Below are positions 8,703-18,261 of a DNA stretch of 64,000 bases, piece after piece (position 1 is the stretch's first letter; the number at the start of each line of letters is the position of its first letter). Origin of the DNA: Candidatus Microbacterium colombiense. GTDB lineage: Bacteria > Actinomycetota > Actinomycetes > Actinomycetales > Microbacteriaceae. Position numbers and translations under genes: made by a program. The notes under the pieces were generated by a model. It was given only the letters and a program-made list of their open reading frames with translations. It was not told the origin of the DNA and ran no database searches. The stretch is taken from positions 1,054,001 to 1,118,000 of the forward strand of contig CP119308.1 of NCBI GenBank assembly GCA_029203165.1, written 5' to 3'.

Positions 8703-9899
8703 GTGAGCAGCCACACCGAGCCCCTCGCCGCCGCGCCGACGCCGGGGGCGCGGCGATTGTCGCGCGGCGTGACCGCAACCTGGTGGTACACGGCGACCGC
8801 GGTGATCGCGTTCGAGCTGGCGATGGTCGCCGCGTGGACCGGCACCAGCATCGCCGTGGATCTGCGCGGTCTCGTCGCGCTCGTCGTCGGGGGCGGCGGT
8901 CTGCTCTGGTGCGCGTCCACGGTGCAGCTGCTCGTCGCCTACCGGCATCGTCTCGACGTCGAGCCCGGCATCCGTTGGACGCGCCTCGCGCTCCCGCTTC
9001 TCGGCGCGATCGGCTACGGGATCAGCGCGGGGGCCGTCATCGGAAGCTGGCAGCTCGCCGCGATGCCGATCGCGCAGTCGATCGTGCTCCTGAACTGGCC
9101 TCGCGGCGTGCGCTATCGCGTCGTCATCGCCGCGACCGCCGTACTCCTGTGTCTCGCCGTGGTCGACTCGGCTCCCGACATCGCCGCCGACGTCCCGTTC
9201 CTGCTCCCCGTCGTCTACACGGTGCTGCTGCCGGTGATGACGGTGAGCTCGCTGTGGTGGTGGGATGTACTCATCACACTCGATCGTGCACGCGCATCCG
9301 AGGCGCGGCTCGCGGCGACCCAGGAGCGCCTACGGGTCGCCACCGATGTGCACGACCTCCAGGGGCATCATCTGCAGGTGATCGCCCTGCAACTCGAGCT
9401 CGCAGAGCGACTCATGCCGGTCGATCAGGTGTCGGGAATGGAGCAACTCCACGCCGCGCGGGCGAGCGTCGACGATGCCCGGCAGGGAACACGCGATCTC
9501 GCCACACGATTCCGCTCCGTTCCCTTGGGCGATGAGATCGCCAACGCCCGTGACCTGCTGCGCGCCGCCGGGCTCGAGGTCGACGCCGTCATTCCCGCTG
9601 ATGCGGATGAGGCGCCCGCGTCGGCCCTCGGTCCCGTGATCCGCGAGACGACGACCAACGTGCTCCGCCACGGAGGAGGACGCCGGGCGCGACTCGTGCT
9701 CGACCGCTCCGGCGACGGATGGCGCTACATGATCGCGAACGACACCGCCGGCGCGGGCGAGGCCGATACCGTCGGTTCGGGGCTCGACGGCGTGCGTCGC
9801 CGGATCGATGAGGCGGGCGGCACGCTCGACGTGACCCGCACCGATGACGAGTTCGTCGTCGACGTGACCGTACCGTCGCGCAGGCAGGAGGAACGATGA
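8703..9899 (+). CDS. Sensor histidine kinase, DesK/NarX type
   Basis: The 398-residue protein starts at a GTG; TATCGT six bases before it suggests a leaderless mRNA. The N-terminal half has about six membrane helices with no large external domain, so it may sense the membrane itself. The dimerisation and phosphotransfer motif is DVHDLQGHHL with phospho-acceptor His217. The ATPase part shows VIRETTTNVLRHG (N-box) and GSGLDGVRRRI (G-box). The ATGA overlap with the response regulator gene makes it that protein's partner. Confidence 0.92.
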   Translation: MSSHTEPLAAAPTPGARRLSRGVTATWWYTATAVIAFELAMVAAWTGTSIAVDLRGLVALVVGGGGLLWCASTVQLLVAYRHRLDVEPGIRWTRLALPLLGAIGYGISAGAVIGSWQLAAMPIAQSIVLLNWPRGVRYRVVIAATAVLLCLAVVDSAPDIAADVPFLLPVVYTVLLPVMTVSSLWWWDVLITLDRARASEARLAATQERLRVATDVHDLQGHHLQVIALQLELAERLMPVDQVSGMEQLHAARASVDDARQGTRDLATRFRSVPLGDEIANARDLLRAAGLEVDAVIPADADEAPASALGPVIRETTTNVLRHGGGRRARLVLDRSGDGWRYMIANDTAGAGEADTVGSGLDGVRRRIDEAGGTLDVTRTDDEFVVDVTVPSRRQEER

Positions 9900-10498
9900 T
9901 CCGGGTGCTGCTGGCGGATGACGAGGCGATGATCCGTTCGGCGCTCGCCGCGTTGCTGCGGCTGGAAGACGACATCGACGTCATCGCCGAGTGTGCGGAC
10001 GGGGAACAGGCCGTCGCCGAGGCGCTTCGTCTGCAGCCCGACGTCTGCCTGCTCGACCTCGAGATGCCCGGACTCGACGGGGTGCAGGTGTCGGAGCGAC
10101 TCCACCGCGCGATCGCCACGCGATGCATCGTGGTCACCCGGCACGCGCGCCCCGGTGTGCTGCGCCGTGCCCTCGCTTCGGGCGTCGCCGGCTTCCTCCC
10201 CAAGTCTCGGGGTGCGGACGAGGTCGCCGCCGTCATCCGACGGGTCGCGGCGGGTGCACGCTACGTCGACCCCGAGGTGGCCGCCGACGCGCTCAGCGAT
10301 GAACGCTCTCCGCTCACGGATCGCGAGCTCGATGTGCTGCGCTCCGGCCGACGCGGTGAGACGACCGGGCAGATCGCCAAGGACCTCTCTCTGGCGCCGG
10401 GAACCGTGCGCAACCACGTCTCGACGATCCTCGGCAAGCTCTCCGTCGCCACGCGTCAGCAGGCTGTGCTGATCGCCGAGGAACGCGGCTGGATCTGA
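9896..10498 (+). CDS. NarL/LuxR-type response regulator
   Basis: A 200-residue protein with a receiver domain at 1-120. The acidic pocket is DDE at 8-10, the phospho-acceptor is Asp54 in LLDLEMPG, and the conserved Lys is in FLPKSRG. A C-terminal LuxR helix-turn-helix (about 135-195, LTDRELDVL and APGTVRNHVS) binds DNA. It is the cognate regulator of the overlapping kinase gene. Targets are probably close by, given the paired inverted repeats at 6841 and 8671. Confidence 0.94.
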   Translation: MIRVLLADDEAMIRSALAALLRLEDDIDVIAECADGEQAVAEALRLQPDVCLLDLEMPGLDGVQVSERLHRAIATRCIVVTRHARPGVLRRALASGVAGFLPKSRGADEVAAVIRRVAAGARYVDPEVAADALSDERSPLTDRELDVLRSGRRGETTGQIAKDLSLAPGTVRNHVSTILGKLSVATRQQAVLIAEERGWI

Positions 10499-10537
10499 CC
10501 CGGCTCTCGTCGCGCTCGGGAGCGGTAGCCTCGTCGC

Positions 10538-11032
10538 ATGTCCGCCTTCGCCACTCTGCCCACCCCGGTGGGAACCGTCGGCGTCGTGAGCGACGGTCAG
10601 TCGATCACGCGCGTGACGTGGCGGACCGAGCCACCTGACGGAATCGGCACCGCGCCCGATGCGCTCGTCGAGGAGGCTCTCGCCCAGCTCGCCGCCTACT
10701 TCGAAGGACGACTGCGCGCCTTCGATCTGCCGATCGATCTGGGGGAGCAGACCGTGGCCACCCGGGCCGTGCTGATGGCGCTGTATGACACCGTCGGTCA
10801 CGGTGAGACGATCACCTACGGTGGCTTGGCCGCCCGCAGCGGTACGACGGTGCCCGCACGCGGCATCGGATCGATCATGGGGGCGAACCCCGTGCCGCTG
10901 ATCGTGCCGTGCCACCGTGTCGTGGCGGGTGACGGACTGGGCGGCTACTCGGGCGGCAACCCCGGCGAGGGGCTTGCGACCAAGCGCTGGCTGCTCGAGC
11001 ACGAAGGTGCCCTGCCGACCTCGTTGTTCTGA
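10538..11032 (+). CDS. ogt: Methylated-DNA--protein-cysteine methyltransferase
   Basis: The 164-residue protein has the methyl-acceptor motif PCHRV with Cys125. Upstream lies GHGETITYGGLA, and GANPVP sits just before the active site. It repairs O6-alkylguanine by transferring the alkyl group onto its own cysteine in a single-use reaction. Length and motifs agree with the Ogt class. It is encoded alone between the two-component genes and the thrC-like gene. Confidence 0.94.
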   Translation: MSAFATLPTPVGTVGVVSDGQSITRVTWRTEPPDGIGTAPDALVEEALAQLAAYFEGRLRAFDLPIDLGEQTVATRAVLMALYDTVGHGETITYGGLAARSGTTVPARGIGSIMGANPVPLIVPCHRVVAGDGLGGYSGGNPGEGLATKRWLLEHEGALPTSLF

Positions 11033-11088
11033 GTGCTCGTCGCAGCCTGCGAGAATGGAGGCGCCGAGTCCCGAGCCGAGGAGCCAAC

Positions 11089-12494
11089 GTGCAGTTCATC
11101 TCCACCCGCGGCGGCATGCAGCCGCAGCCGTTCAGCGAGACGCTGTTGGAGGGCCTCGCGCCCGATGGGGGACTCGCCGTTCCCGAGACGATGCCGCAGG
11201 TGTCGCCGGAGACGCTCGAGCGCTGGCGCGCTCTCACCTACCCGCAGCTCGCGGCCGAGGTGCTCGGACTCTTCGCCACCGACATCCCGCGCGATGACCT
11301 GGCGCGCATGACCGATGCCGCGTATGCGGCGTTCCCCGAGAGCGTGGTCCCGCTGCGCTCGATCGGCGACGGACTCACGCTGGTCGGACTCTCCGAGGGG
11401 CCGACGCTCGCGTTCAAGGACATGGCGATGCAGTTCCTCGGACAGGTGATCGAGTACGCGCTGGAGCGCAAGGGCGCTGTGCTCAACATCCTCGGAGCCA
11501 CGTCGGGTGACACCGGATCGGCTGCGGAGCACGCGCTGCGCGGCAAGGAACGCATCGCGATCTTCATGCTGTCGCCGCAGGGGCGCATGAGCGCCTTCCA
11601 GCGCGCGCAGATGTTCTCGCTCGCCGACGACAACGTGCACAACATCGCCGTGGAAGGCGTGTTCGACGACTGCCAGAACCTGGTCAAGCACCTCGCCGGT
11701 GACCTCGAGTTCAAGCGCTCGCAGCACCTCGGCGCGGTGAACTCGATCAACCTCGCCCGCATCACCGCGCAGACCGTCTACTACTTCTGGGCCTGGCTCC
11801 GGGCGACCGATGTCGAGCGGCGCCCATCGAGGTGTCGTTCACGGTGCCGTCCGGCAACTTCGGCAACATCCTCTCCGGCTTCTTCGCGAAGCAGATGGGG
11901 CTGCCGATCCGACGCCTCGTGCTGGCGGCGAACGAGAACAACGTGCTCGACGAGTTCTTCCGCACCGGCGTGTACCGCCCGCGCAGTGCCGCCCAGACGC
12001 TCGCGACGTCGAGCCCGTCGATGGACATCTCGAAGGCGTCGAACCTCGAGCGCTTCATCTTCGAGCTCGTCGGCCGCGACCCCGAGCGGTCGTCGGCGCC
12101 TGGCGCGAACTCGACGAGCAGGGCTCCTTCGACTTCAGCGCCGAGCAGGAGCGCTTCGCCGACGAGTTCGGGATCGTCAGCGGCACGAGCACCCACGCGG
12201 ACCGTCTCGCGACGATCCGCGCGGTGCACGAGTCGACCGGCGAGATCATCGATCCGCACACGGCCGACGGCGTGAAGGTCGCCCGCGAGCACGTCGAGCA
12301 CGGCGTGCCGATGCTGGTGCTCGAGACCGCGAAGCCCGAGAAGTTCGCCGAGACGATCCACGAGGCGATCGGGATCGACCTCGACTACTCCGCCGAGCTC
12401 GCGCGAGATGCTCGACGCCCCGCAGCACGTGACCGAGATGGCCGACGACGAGCAGCGCTCCGCGTCCTTCATCGCGGCGCACGCGCTGCGCTGA
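11089..12494 (+). pseudogene. thrC: Threonine synthase with three frameshifts
   Basis: The gene opens at a GTG with GAGGAG upstream and encodes a PLP enzyme making threonine from O-phosphohomoserine; PTLAFKDMAMQF carries the PLP lysine. The frame breaks near 11820 (one G missing after GAGCGG), near 12089 (again one G missing after GAGCGG) and near 12405-12412 (net one extra base). Correcting these restores about 468 residues, normal for this thrC type, with all segments well conserved: VSFTVPSGNFGNILSG in frame 2, and IVSGTSTHADRL in frame 3. The errors all sit in G/C-rich runs, so sequencing error is as likely as true decay. Confidence 0.85.
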
Positions 12495-12498
12495 GTCG

Positions 12499-12909
12499 TC
12501 ACTCGGGGTCGCCGTGCAGCATCCAGGCGATGCCGAACCGGTCGACGAGCATGCCGAAGGTACCGCCCCACGGCGGCGTGTCGAGTGGCATGGTCACGTT
12601 CCCGCCCTCGGCGAGGGCGGTCCAGACCTCCTGCGTGCGCGCCTGCGTGTTTCCGCTGAGTGAGACCGAGAAACCCTGCGGGGTCTCGTACGGCATCCCG
12701 TCCGGCGTGTCCGATCCCATCAGCACCAGGCCGTCCGGCGTGGTGAGCTGCGCGTGCATGACCAGATCCTTCTGGCTCGGGTCCTGCACCATGTCGGGGA
12801 ACTCCCCGAACACGTTGATCTCGAGGTCGCCGCCGAGGACCCCTCGATAGAACTCCATCGCCTGACGCGCCTCGGTGCGGAAGGAGAGGTACGGATTGAG
12901 ACTTGCCAT
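12499..12909 (-). CDS. VOC-family (PhnB/3-demethylubiquinone-9-like) protein
   Basis: A 136-residue protein opening SLNPYLSFRTEARQAMEFY and ending in VDRFGIAWMLHG, both typical of the PhnB-like branch of the vicinal oxygen chelate fold. These small proteins pair beta-alpha-beta-beta-beta modules into a metal or ligand pocket. Their substrates are mostly unknown. It is convergent with the thrC-like gene, with only 4 nt between the stops. Confidence 0.88.
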   Translation of the reverse strand: MASLNPYLSFRTEARQAMEFYRGVLGGDLEINVFGEFPDMVQDPSQKDLVMHAQLTTPDGLVLMGSDTPDGMPYETPQGFSVSLSGNTQARTQEVWTALAEGGNVTMPLDTPPWGGTFGMLVDRFGIAWMLHGDPE

Positions 12910-13004
12910 GAGTGCTCCCGGGTGGATGACGGCTGCGGATGGCCGTGCGCACGCTCATTCTCGGACCGGGGTCCTGCCTCCACAAGAGGGATCGCGAGAG
13001 TCCC

Positions 13005-13277
13005 CTAGGTCGTGCGGGGGAGTGCCTTCACCGCGGCGGTGAGCACCTGAGGAACGGTCGGCACACCTTCGGCGCGGAACACGACCTCACCGGCGGCGTC
13101 GCTGATGATGATGGTCGGTGTGAAGCGGATGTCGAGGGCTTCCGCGCGCTCCGGATCACGCGCGACGTCGATCTCGGTGACGGTCGCATCGGGCAGGAAC
13201 CGCATCGCATCGGCCAACACGGAGCGGGTGCGCGAGCATGCGCCGCAGAATGACGAGGTGACAAGGGTCAGTTCCAC
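13005..13277 (-). CDS. Thioredoxin-like protein with CGAC site
   Basis: The start is the GTG at 13277, with AAGGAG five bases before it; the product is 90 residues. It has the redox site SSFCGACS near the N-terminus, and RFTPTIII provides the cis-Pro of the thioredoxin fold. The short size and the central beta strands fit a minimal thioredoxin or glutaredoxin-like thiol oxidoreductase. Partner proteins are not indicated by the neighbours. Confidence 0.85.
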   Translation of the reverse strand: MELTLVTSSFCGACSRTRSVLADAMRFLPDATVTEIDVARDPERAEALDIRFTPTIIISDAAGEVVFRAEGVPTVPQVLTAAVKALPRTT

Positions 13278-13364
13278 CGTCGCTCCTTCCGTCGACGCCG
13301 ATTGCGCCGTCGGCAGATGCAACCGCCACGCCTTCGCCCGTGTTCCCGTGATCGGGGCGCGCGG

Positions 13365-13763
13365 TCAGAAGTCGATGCGCTTGACGAGGCCGCGGTTGGT
13401 GCGGATGTGCTCGTAGTCCCACTGGACGGCCCGCGAGGACTCGAGCCACCCGGCCAGCGCCGCCGTGTCGATCTCGGCGACATCGTCGTAGCGGATCTCT
13501 GCGGCCTGGAACGACCCGGAGGCCGTGAGCCCCGGCGAAGGGAACGACTGTCCGCTCCAGAACATCAATCGGACCGCGTCCTTCAACCGGTCGTAGCCGA
13601 CGATCGGGTTGCCGTCCAGGAACCACACCGGATGCGCGTGCCAGACCTTCGCGTGTGCCTCGGGGAGGCCTTTCTCGATCTCGGCGGCAAGAAGGTCGCA
13701 GATCTGCTGGTCCTGCGGCGAGAGCCGGCGGTGATACTCATCGATATCGGAGGGGCGCGTCAT
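13365..13763 (-). CDS. DUF1801-type protein
   Basis: A 132-residue protein with the pattern AKVWHAHPVWFLDGNPIVGY and MFWSGQSF, characteristic of the DUF1801 (YdhG-like) fold. The function of the family is unsettled. Its start at 13763 lies 38 nt after the stop of the FUSC gene, on the same strand. Confidence 0.82.
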   Translation of the reverse strand: MTRPSDIDEYHRRLSPQDQQICDLLAAEIEKGLPEAHAKVWHAHPVWFLDGNPIVGYDRLKDAVRLMFWSGQSFPSPGLTASGSFQAAEIRYDDVAEIDTAALAGWLESSRAVQWDYEHIRTNRGLVKRIDF

Positions 13764-13801
13764 GAGCCGAGTATGGCGCGCCGACGCCGCTGACGCGAGA
13801 G

Positions 13802-14813
13802 TCAGTCCTGCGTCTGTCGTTCCCGCGGGTGCAGAACGCCGGATGCTGCCCCCAGCGCCGCCCCGACGAGGGTGTCGACGATCCTCTCGAGGGCGACATC
13901 CAGCGAGCCGATGCTGCCCGTGGCCGCCCCCGTGAGCAGCAGCACCAGCGGGGTGATGAAGACGAGTGCCAGCGCGTAGTGGCGGACCACCACCAACTCG
14001 ATCGTGAACTGCAACGCGCCCAGGAGGAGCGCCAGCCAGAGGCCAGCGGGGTGCAGGAGTGCCAGCAGCACGTACACCCCTGCGCCGACGACGGTGCCGA
14101 GCATCCGGTGCAGCCCCCGTTGGAACGCCGCCCGGCGCGCCGCCGCGACACCGATCACAGCGATGGCCGATCCGACGATCCAGTAGGTGCGCTCGGGGTC
14201 GATCACCAGGCCGAGCAGCACGCCCAGCACTGAGACGATGGCGACCCGGAGCAGCAGCAGACGGGCGGCCGGGGGTCAGGGCCGGTCCTGGGAGCAGTTC
14301 GCGCAGCGGGCGGGCGGATACGGCACGGACGCGCGGCAGCAGCAGCGGCGTCAGCGCGACCAGATAGGAGAACGCGCATCCGGCGGCCAGCGCGCTCAGG
14401 TAGACGAACGGCGAGATCGTCGCGGCGCCGATCACATGCGTCGTCAGACCGAAGACGAGCACGAAGAACAGTGGTCCGGGTGGGCCCAGCCGGAATCCGA
14501 ACGAGAGGGCGGCGCTGACGATCGCGATGAGGACCACGCCGATGCCGACCAGCCACTCCTGCCCTGCCACGGCTGCTCCGAGTGCCGCACAGACGACGAG
14601 GCCGAGAGCGACGAAGGGGAGGATCCGCGCGCGGTCGATCACTGCCGCCGATCCCGCGAAGAGCACCGTGAACGCGCCGGTGGCTGCCACGTAGCCCAGC
14701 GAGGGCTCGCCCAGGAGCGTCATGACGGCGATCGGTGCGGCGATGCCGAGAGCGGCCTGGGTCGCCAACGGCCATCGACGACCGCGGGAGGGGGCGAAGG
14801 TGAACAGGCTCAC
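13802..14813 (-). pseudogene. FUSC-family membrane protein with one frameshift
   Basis: The protein begins at a GTG (14813) directly behind GGAGG, unusually close. The first frame gives about five membrane helices up to RELLPGPALTP. A run of five C (near 14271-14276) then holds one extra base, and the second frame continues RLLLLRVAIVSVLGVLLG through a second helix block to the stop. Corrected length is about 336 residues, with the two-block layout of FUSC/aromatic-acid-exporter-like proteins. The single homopolymer insertion suggests a sequencing error, but a real frameshift is possible. The substrate is unknown. Confidence 0.75.
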
Positions 14814-14878
14814 CCCTCCATTGTGCGCCGCGGGCGGCGATCGTCCGCACTCCGCCGCCTCGCACGCGGGTCGATACG

Positions 14879-16228
14879 ATGGCGAATGTGACCCCACCGA
14901 CCGTGCGACCAGGCATCGACGACCGTCTCTCGCGGATGATCCGCATCCCGACCGTGTCGGCCGAGGTCGATCAGCGGGGGAAGGAACCCTTCGACGCCTT
15001 CGCCGCGCTGATCGCGGAACTGTATCCGCTCACGCACGAGCACCTGGTGCTCGAGCGGCACACCGACTTCGGACTCCTCTTCCACTGGCGAGGCACCGCT
15101 GCGGCATCCGACGGCCCCGTCGTGCTCATGGCGCACTACGACGTGGTGCCGGTCGACGAGAGCGATGCCTGGACGCACCCGCCCTTCGACGGCGTCGTGG
15201 CCGGGGGAGTCGTCTACGGTCGGGGCGCACTCGACGACAAGGGCCCGCTTCTTGTGGTCCTCGAGGCCGTGGAGAACCTGCTCGCCGACGGATTCGTGCC
15301 TGCTCGCGATGTGTATCTGTCGTTCGGTGGTAACGAGGAGACGTACGGTCATGCGGCGCAGGAGATCGCGGCGGTGCTCAAGGCTCGCGGCATCGTGCCC
15401 TGGCTCGTGGTCGATGAGGGCGGGGCCGTCGTCGACGCGCCGCTGCCGTTCGTGCCGGGGCGCGCGGCGATGATCGGTGTCGGCGAGAAGGGGGTCATGA
15501 CCGTGACGCTCTCCGCGCGCGGCGAGGGAGGCCATGCATCGGCACCACCCTCACTGACCGCGGTGCGCCGCATCGCGCGCGCGGTCGATCGACTCGGACC
15601 GACGACCTTCCGCCCTCGGGCGTCGACGGCGGTCCTGCGCATGCTGACCCGGCTCGCGGAGCAGACTCCCGGTCCGGGCAGGCATCTGCTGCGAGTGCTC
15701 GGCGCTGTCCCACCCCTGACCTCGCGTGTCTTCGCGCTGCTGGGGGGAGAGCCCGCCGCGTTGGTGCGCACGACGGTCGCGCCGACCATGCAGTCCGGTG
15801 GCACCGCGGCGAACGTGCTCCCCTCGCAGGCGACCGCCACCGTCAACCTGCGCATCGCGCTGGGCGAGACGACGCAGCAGACAGTGCTGCGCGTGCGTCG
15901 CCGCATCCACGACCCGCTCGTGACCGTGACCGTCATCGAGGCGAGTGAGCCATCGCCGGAGTCGTCGACCGAGAATGCCCAGTTCGCGCTGCTCGCCGAG
16001 GCGCTCGCCGTCTCGCACCCCGGAGTGCCCGCCGTGCCGTACATCATGATGGCCGCCACCGACTCCCGCCACTTCCACCGTTTCTCGCCGGCGGTGTACC
16101 GGTTCGCACCGCTGGACATGTCGAACGCGCAGCGCGCCTCGATCCACGGCGTCGACGAGAACGTCGAGGTCGCCGCGTTGGAGCGGGGTGAGCGATTCCA
16201 TCGAGCCCTGCTCGAACGGCTAGTGTGA
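14879..16228 (+). CDS. M20-family metallopeptidase
   Basis: This 449-residue protein has the M20 metal and catalytic motifs: LMAHYDVVPVD (metal His, catalytic Asp), GRGALDDKG (bridging Asp) and FGGNEETYG (catalytic Glu and metal Glu). The dimerisation domain starts near GEGGHASAPPS. Near the end, AATDSRHF carries a metal His. It resembles the carboxypeptidase S/PM20D1 branch that cleaves dipeptides or N-acyl amino acids. No signal peptide is visible, so it is probably cytosolic. An in-frame GTG nine bases on is an alternative start. Confidence 0.9.
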   Translation: MANVTPPTVRPGIDDRLSRMIRIPTVSAEVDQRGKEPFDAFAALIAELYPLTHEHLVLERHTDFGLLFHWRGTAAASDGPVVLMAHYDVVPVDESDAWTHPPFDGVVAGGVVYGRGALDDKGPLLVVLEAVENLLADGFVPARDVYLSFGGNEETYGHAAQEIAAVLKARGIVPWLVVDEGGAVVDAPLPFVPGRAAMIGVGEKGVMTVTLSARGEGGHASAPPSLTAVRRIARAVDRLGPTTFRPRASTAVLRMLTRLAEQTPGPGRHLLRVLGAVPPLTSRVFALLGGEPAALVRTTVAPTMQSGGTAANVLPSQATATVNLRIALGETTQQTVLRVRRRIHDPLVTVTVIEASEPSPESSTENAQFALLAEALAVSHPGVPAVPYIMMAATDSRHFHRFSPAVYRFAPLDMSNAQRASIHGVDENVEVAALERGERFHRALLERLV

Positions 16229-16280
16229 TCTCACCCGCCCTTCGGTTGTTTCCGGGGCCGAGAGAGAATCAGGAATCGCG

Positions 16281-17741
16281 ATGACGCGCACCCGAACACT
16301 GGGCACCCTCGCGGCCGTCGTCGGCTACCTCGCCTTCGTCGAGTTCACCAGCGGCGTCCTGCAGGGCTATTACACGCCGATGCTGACCGACATCGCTCGG
16401 CACTTGGGCATCCACGACGCCGACGTGAACTGGCTCGAGGGTACGCAACTGATGCTGTCGGCGCTGGTCGTCCCGGCTTTCGCGAAGCTCGGCGACATGG
16501 TCGGCCACAAACGCATGCTGCTGATCTCGACCGCGTTGACCGCGGCTGCGGCTCTGGTGCTGCCGTTCACCGACTCGTTCGCGGTCTTCCTCGTCGCCTG
16601 GGCGTTGATGGGCTTCTACGTGGTGTGGCTGCCGCTGGAGATCGCGCTGATCTGGTCGCGGTCGCGCCGGATGGAGGGACGCTCGACGATCACCGCGAAG
16701 GCTGCCGGGCTCCTCGTCGCCGCGCTCGAGGGCGGTGCGATCATCGGCGCTCTCGTCGGCGGAGCGCTGATCGACGCCTTGCCGCTGACGGTGGTGCTGC
16801 TCGTGCCCGCCGTGCTGATCGTCGTGTGCTTCTTCGTCATCCTGTTCGGCGTGAAGGAGTCGCCGGAGCCGACGGGAGGCGCGTTCGACACGGTCGGCCT
16901 GATCCTCATCTCGCTCGCTCTGATCTGCTTCACCGGGGGCCTGAGCCTGCTGCGACTCGAGGGGGGACTGGTGAGCCCGTGGTCCTGGGCGGTCGTGCTG
17001 CTCGGCATCCTGCTCGTCGTTCCGTTCGCCCTGTGGGAGCTGCGCCACGACGACCCGCTGATCGATGTGCGGATGTTCCGTTCTCCAGCGCTCGGGCCGG
17101 TGTTCCTCACCGCGGGTCTGTTCGGCGTCAGCGTGCTCGGAGCTCAGGCGCCGCTCTCGACGTTCGCGCGCACCGATCCTGCCGTCTACGGCTACGGTCT
17201 GGGCACCACGGGGTTCGCGACCTCGCTCATCATCGGGGTCTATCTGATCGCCATGATCGCCGGTGCGTTGCTGTTCCCCATGATCGCCCGCCGCACCTCT
17301 CCGCGGCTCACGCTGATGGGCGCCTCGGTTCTGGTGGGCGTCGGCTTCCTGCTCTTCCTCCCGTTCCACGACACGTATGCGCAGATCATCACGAACATGG
17401 TGGTCGTGGGCCTCGGCTCCGGTGCCCTGGTCGCCGCGCTCCCGGCGGCCGCGGCGTCCGCCGCACCTGCGTCGCAGACCGGAGTGGCGACAGGCCTCAC
17501 CAACTCGGTCAAGACAGTGGGCGGCGCCATCGCCTCGTGCATCTTCGGGATCGCGCTGCTGCACGGCGTGACGGCCACGGCCGGGGCGGCAGAGGGCACT
17601 GCCGGGTCGCTGGCCGGATACTTCACGGTCTGGATCGTCTGCGGTGCGACGGCCCTCGCGGCCGCGGTGCTGTTGTTGTTCGTGCCGAAGACGGCCTTCA
17701 CCGATCGGCCGGTCGACGCAGACGTCGCACCGATCGCCTGA
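16281..17741 (+). CDS. MFS transporter, DHA2-like (14 helices)
   Basis: The 486-residue protein has about fourteen hydrophobic helices. Motif A appears as GDMVGHKRML after helix 2, and the sequence is rich in helix-helix Gly pairs. DHA2 pumps export drugs or metabolites with protons. The gap after the upstream M20 gene is 52 nt, so cotranscription is possible. No regulator is adjacent. Substrate unknown. Confidence 0.9.
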   Translation: MTRTRTLGTLAAVVGYLAFVEFTSGVLQGYYTPMLTDIARHLGIHDADVNWLEGTQLMLSALVVPAFAKLGDMVGHKRMLLISTALTAAAALVLPFTDSFAVFLVAWALMGFYVVWLPLEIALIWSRSRRMEGRSTITAKAAGLLVAALEGGAIIGALVGGALIDALPLTVVLLVPAVLIVVCFFVILFGVKESPEPTGGAFDTVGLILISLALICFTGGLSLLRLEGGLVSPWSWAVVLLGILLVVPFALWELRHDDPLIDVRMFRSPALGPVFLTAGLFGVSVLGAQAPLSTFARTDPAVYGYGLGTTGFATSLIIGVYLIAMIAGALLFPMIARRTSPRLTLMGASVLVGVGFLLFLPFHDTYAQIITNMVVVGLGSGALVAALPAAAASAAPASQTGVATGLTNSVKTVGGAIASCIFGIALLHGVTATAGAAEGTAGSLAGYFTVWIVCGATALAAAVLLLFVPKTAFTDRPVDADVAPIA

Positions 17742-17762
17742 CGGCCGAACGCGTGCCGCGTG

Positions 17763-18086
17763 CTACTCGCGGTCCAGTCCGAAGTTCCGTTTGACGAGTG
17801 CCTGCACGTCGCGATCGAGCCCGTCGATGCGCGTGTTGACGGCATCGAACCGTGCGTTCATCTCGTTGCGCAGACCGCCGATCTGTCCGTTCATCTCGTT
17901 GCGTAGGCCGCCGATCTGTCCGTTCATCTCATTGCGCAGACCGCCGATCTGCCCGTTCATCTCGTTGCGCAGGCCGCCGATCTCGGTGCGGACGACGCGC
18001 ACGAAGAGGGTGGAGATCACGGTCAGCATGCCGAACATCAGGGCGCTGAAGGAACCGATCATGGTCCAGATCTGCGCGTCGTTCAT
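17763..18086 (-). CDS. Membrane-anchored coiled-coil protein with 11-residue repeats
   Basis: The 107-residue protein (start at 18086, with GGGAG upstream) has one membrane helix at about residues 5-30. Then come four near-identical copies of IGGLRNEMNGQ and an amphipathic region RFDAVNTRIDGLDRDVQ. Eleven-residue repeats give a right-handed (hendecad) coiled coil. Similar short proteins occur widely as unnamed actinobacterial or phage-like coiled-coil proteins. It is convergent with the MFS gene, with 21 nt between the stops. Confidence 0.8.
   Translation of the reverse strand: MNDAQIWTMIGSFSALMFGMLTVISTLFVRVVRTEIGGLRNEMNGQIGGLRNEMNGQIGGLRNEMNGQIGGLRNEMNARFDAVNTRIDGLDRDVQALVKRNFGLDRE
17859..17990. 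repeat. 33-bp tandem repeat, four copies
   Basis: Four copies with period 33 start at 17859, 17892, 17925 and 17958, each differing by only one or a few mostly synonymous bases. They encode the hendecad repeats of the coiled-coil protein. High nucleotide identity indicates recent duplication or ongoing homogenisation. Confidence 0.95.
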
Positions 18087-18224
18087 GAATCCCACTCCCT
18101 CATGCTGGCATCGATGCGACGAGTCTGCCACCGGTCGAAGTGGGGGATTCTGCGTTCACACGGCTTCTGTGGACAGGGCTCCAGGAACGGCCGAAGTGCA
18201 GGACGGGACACACACCACGTGGCA

Positions 18225-18256
18225 GAGGTGGGTGGAGCTGCACCTCCACCCACCTC
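18225..18256. terminator. Hairpin 3' of rtcB
   Basis: A perfect 13-bp inverted repeat (18225-18237 and 18244-18256) with a 6-nt loop begins five bases after the rtcB stop on the minus strand. There is no T-run, so termination is likely Rho-assisted or the stem protects the mRNA end. Confidence 0.65.
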
Positions 18257-18261
18257 CGAGC

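Noticed and set aside
17859..17990. CRISPR-like spacing of a 33-bp repeat
   Set aside because: The copies are directly adjacent with no unique spacers and lie in frame within a coiled-coil gene.
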